Shown here piece after piece: positions 5,941 through 8,052 of a stretch of DNA of 8,052 nucleotides. Below the pieces are notes generated by a model. It was not told where the DNA came from and searched no databases. It was given only the letters and a program-made list of their open reading frames with translations. The DNA is taken from NCBI GenBank assembly GCA_002783525.1, contig PFGS01000095.1, positions 1 to 8,052 of the forward strand, given 5' to 3'. Numbering within the stretch: the stretch's first letter is position 1; every line of letters starts with the position of its first letter. The stretch comes from Ignavibacteriales bacterium CG12_big_fil_rev_8_21_14_0_65_30_8. Lineage in GTDB: Bacteria > Bacteroidota > Ignavibacteria > Ignavibacteriales > Ignavibacteriaceae. Both the position numbers and the translations under genes were made by a program.

Positions 5941-8052
5941 ATGAAAAAGATTCTATTACTTTTTTCTTTTGCAATATTATTTAACGCATTTACATTTGGA
6001 CAAGCATCAGTTAGTTTACCGGATATAACCGCTACACCAGGTTCAGACATAAGTGTTCCTATTGATGTTACAGGGTTTAGTAATTTAGGTGCAATTAGCT
6101 TAATAATAAACTATGATCCGAATGTAATAACATTTCAATCAAATCCTGATCCAATAACAGCAGGTAATTTTTTTATTAATGATATAAATGGACAAATTAG
6201 AATAGGTTGGTTTGGAACAACACCTTTAAATATAACAGACGGTGTATTATTACATTTGAATTTTAATTATTTGGGAGGTACAACAAATCTTGAATTTGTT
6301 GAAACTACATCTACTTCAATTGCAAATACTGAAGGTGCTGGTATTCCTACAACATATAAAAACGGTAGCGTATCATCTCCTACAACTCTACCACAAACAG
6401 GCTCTATAGGAGATTATGTTTGGAATGATTTAGATAGTAATGGTATTCAAAGAGATAAAACTTTAGAACCACCATTAGAAAATGTAACTGTAAAATTATT
6501 TGATGTAGATGCAGATCCAACTTTAGCAAATCCGCCTTTACAGGAAACTGTAACAGATTCAAATGGTAATTATCAGTTTTCAAATTTATTTGCAGGAAAT
6601 TATAAAGTTAAGTTTGAACTATTAGATGGTTATGTATTCAGTCCTAAAAAAGTTAATTATCCTACTTCACAAAACGGTGATTCGGATGCAGACTCACTTT
6701 CAGGTCTTTCAGATGTAATTGCTTTAAGTGATAGTGAGCATATTTACGGAATTGATGCCGGAATGTATGTATCAATTTCAGATCCAATGGCTGGTTCGAT
6801 TGAAGGTCTTGTTTGGGACGATGGTATAGGGGGTAATGGAATATTTGATGGTCTTGGAATAGAATCAGGAATAAGTGGCGTAAGTGTAAATATAATAAAA
6901 GTAAGTAATAATCCTGGATATTCTGCAAGCACAACAACAGACAATAATGGTAATTACAAATTTGAAAATTTAAGTCCAGGAGGTTATGAAGTTACATTTA
7001 CTTTACCAAGTGGATATAGTTTTGCAAATAATAATACAAGTTTACATACCATAACATTAAATGAAGGAGATAATGTTAAAGATATAAATGCCGGAATGTT
7101 TTATACCCCTCCACCGCCGGTTTATGCTTCTGTTGGTGATTTCGTTTGGGAAGATATAAATAAGGACGGTATTCAAGATAATGGTGAACTAGGAATTAAA
7201 GATGTAGTTGTAAAATTACTTGATGCAAACAATAGTGATGCTGAATTATTTACAACCGCTACAGATAATCAAGGGAAATATAGTTTTAACAATGTACCAG
7301 CTGGTAGTTATAAAGTATCGTTTACTTTACCTACTGCTAATTATTTTTTCAGTCCTAAAAATGCAAGTACTTCTACAGATGCAAATAATTCAGATGTAGA
7401 TCCTTCAACCGGTATTACTGATGCATTTACTCTAAATGAAGGAGATGCCTTAACTAATATTGATGCCGGAATGTATGATCCTCCACCGGTTGTAAGTACA
7501 CCTGATCCTACTATTACTGTTAGTGATGGTGTAGAAGTTTCTCCTGATTCAGGATTGACTACAACTTATACTATAAATTATGGTAATGATGGCTCTGCTG
7601 ATTTATTAAATTCAAATATTACTGCCACAATACCAACAGGCTATTCTTATGTATCAAGCAATGGAGGTATTTCATCTGCTGAAACTTCTACTAATATAGT
7701 AGAGTTTCAAATAGGAACTATAGCTATGAATACCAGCGGTAGTGTTACACTTATTGTTAAAGTAACTAATATTGAATCAGATTACTTATTGTATGTAGAG
7801 TTAAATGGTATAGATAATAATATACCAACTCCAAATAGTTACACGGCTTCTGCAAAAGATTTAAATCTTTATGATGAAACCAGCGGTGGCGGAGATGCTG
7901 GACTAGAATCAAAAGGCGATTTAGCTGCATTATTATTAAAGAGACAATTATTAATAAGATACGAAAGAACAACTCCAATGCTTGCTGTTAATAAGTCTAA
8001 TTCTATTTCAGCTCAGCATAATTTAGAAGAATTCTATCCTGTAACTGGTCCG
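5941..8052 (+). CDS. Cohesin-bearing secreted scaffold-like protein with SdrD-B repeats, partial
   Basis: The frame runs 704 codons from ATG 5941 to the window edge with no stop, so the C-terminus is missing. The signal peptide MKKILLLFSFAILFNAFTFG is cleaved about residue 20-22. Residues 23-145 have the pattern of a cohesin domain: VSLPDITATPGSDISVPIDV, LGAISLIINYDPNVITF, IRIGWFGTT, DGVLLHLNFNY and a closing KNGSVS. Three SdrD-B-type repeats follow, 154-276, 285-388 and 397-512. Each opens with a VW motif and an Asp/Asn/Gly-rich probable calcium segment and closes with I(D/N)AGM(Y/F). Pro-rich linkers separate the later ones. Residues about 521-612 resemble DUF11 (TYTINYGNDGSADL). Residues about 650-675 (GLESKGDLAALLLKR) resemble a stretch I recall from large Bacteroidota secreted proteins. 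A single cohesin on a rigid stalk, next to two dockerin genes, suggests a docking or anchoring partner for them. Surface attachment cannot be seen in the window. Confidence 0.87.
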   Translation, partial: MKKILLLFSFAILFNAFTFGQASVSLPDITATPGSDISVPIDVTGFSNLGAISLIINYDPNVITFQSNPDPITAGNFFINDINGQIRIGWFGTTPLNITDGVLLHLNFNYLGGTTNLEFVETTSTSIANTEGAGIPTTYKNGSVSSPTTLPQTGSIGDYVWNDLDSNGIQRDKTLEPPLENVTVKLFDVDADPTLANPPLQETVTDSNGNYQFSNLFAGNYKVKFELLDGYVFSPKKVNYPTSQNGDSDADSLSGLSDVIALSDSEHIYGIDAGMYVSISDPMAGSIEGLVWDDGIGGNGIFDGLGIESGISGVSVNIIKVSNNPGYSASTTTDNNGNYKFENLSPGGYEVTFTLPSGYSFANNNTSLHTITLNEGDNVKDINAGMFYTPPPPVYASVGDFVWEDINKDGIQDNGELGIKDVVVKLLDANNSDAELFTTATDNQGKYSFNNVPAGSYKVSFTLPTANYFFSPKNASTSTDANNSDVDPSTGITDAFTLNEGDALTNIDAGMYDPPPVVSTPDPTITVSDGVEVSPDSGLTTTYTINYGNDGSADLLNSNITATIPTGYSYVSSNGGISSAETSTNIVEFQIGTIAMNTSGSVTLIVKVTNIESDYLLYVELNGIDNNIPTPNSYTASAKDLNLYDETSGGGDAGLESKGDLAALLLKRQLLIRYERTTPMLAVNKSNSISAQHNLEEFYPVTGP
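6007..6375 (+). other. Cohesin-like domain coding segment
   Basis: Residues 23-145 of the scaffold-like protein, directly after the signal peptide. Supporting hallmarks are the early PG turn followed by alternating hydrophobics, the YDPNVI strand, the DGVL turn before an amphipathic strand and the terminal GSVS strand. The call rests on pattern similarity only. A carbohydrate-binding or other Ig-like fold is the alternative, but the neighbouring dockerins favour a cohesin. Confidence 0.75.

Noticed and set aside
5832..6050. Minus-strand reading frame of 72 codons across the cohesin gene promoter
   Set aside because: It overlaps the conserved promoter and the start of the cohesin gene, shows no family resemblance and has no supporting ribosome binding site; a chance frame.
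6662..6944. Two overlapping minus-strand frames opposite the SdrD-B repeats
   Set aside because: The + strand encodes recognisable repeat domains throughout; the reverse frames are low-complexity Leu/His- or Pro/Ile-rich shadows.
6400..7479. Tandem repeat or CRISPR-like array within the third gene
   Set aside because: The periodicity is at protein level only (three diverged SdrD-B repeats); there are no short identical DNA repeats with regular spacers.

Overview
The window is A+T-rich and codes densely on the + strand. It looks like a Gram-negative bacterium of the Bacteroidota/Ignavibacteria side of the tree. The signs are adenine-rich ribosome binding sites, long secreted multi-domain proteins with SdrD-B/CnaB-like and LTD domains, a c-type cytochrome, and the conserved form of the dockerin tail. 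The lineage is an inference from style; there is no rRNA or other marker here.

Layout: (1) 1-234, minus strand: N-terminal 78 residues of an exported CxxCH cytochrome. (2) 235-577: intergenic region with inverted repeats and a cluster of TAGAC half-sites. (3) 608-2806: secreted N,N-dimethylformamidase-like protein ending in a CnaB-like plus dockerin module. (4) 2988-5744: secreted LTD / chitobiase-C-like / CotH-kinase / InlB-like-repeat protein ending in a homologous module (about 67% identical by hand count). (5) 5941 to the window end: signal peptide, an N-terminal cohesin-like domain, three SdrD-B-type repeats and a DUF11-like domain, still open at 8052.

Main interpretation: genes 3-5 form a small non-clostridial cohesin-dockerin locus. 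Two extracellular proteins carry nearly the same dockerin and their neighbour carries a cohesin, so the third protein is probably the scaffold or surface docking partner of the first two. The cargo is not obviously glycolytic (a DMFase-like domain and a CotH kinase), so this is cellulosome-like in architecture rather than evidently a cellulosome.

All three genes are preceded by TGGCATAT-N3-TTG, which has the -24/-12 layout and spacing of a sigma-54 promoter. Upstream regions 2 and 3 also share two further conserved elements. This suggests separate transcripts belonging to one RpoN-dependent regulon, switched on together by an enhancer-binding activator encoded elsewhere.
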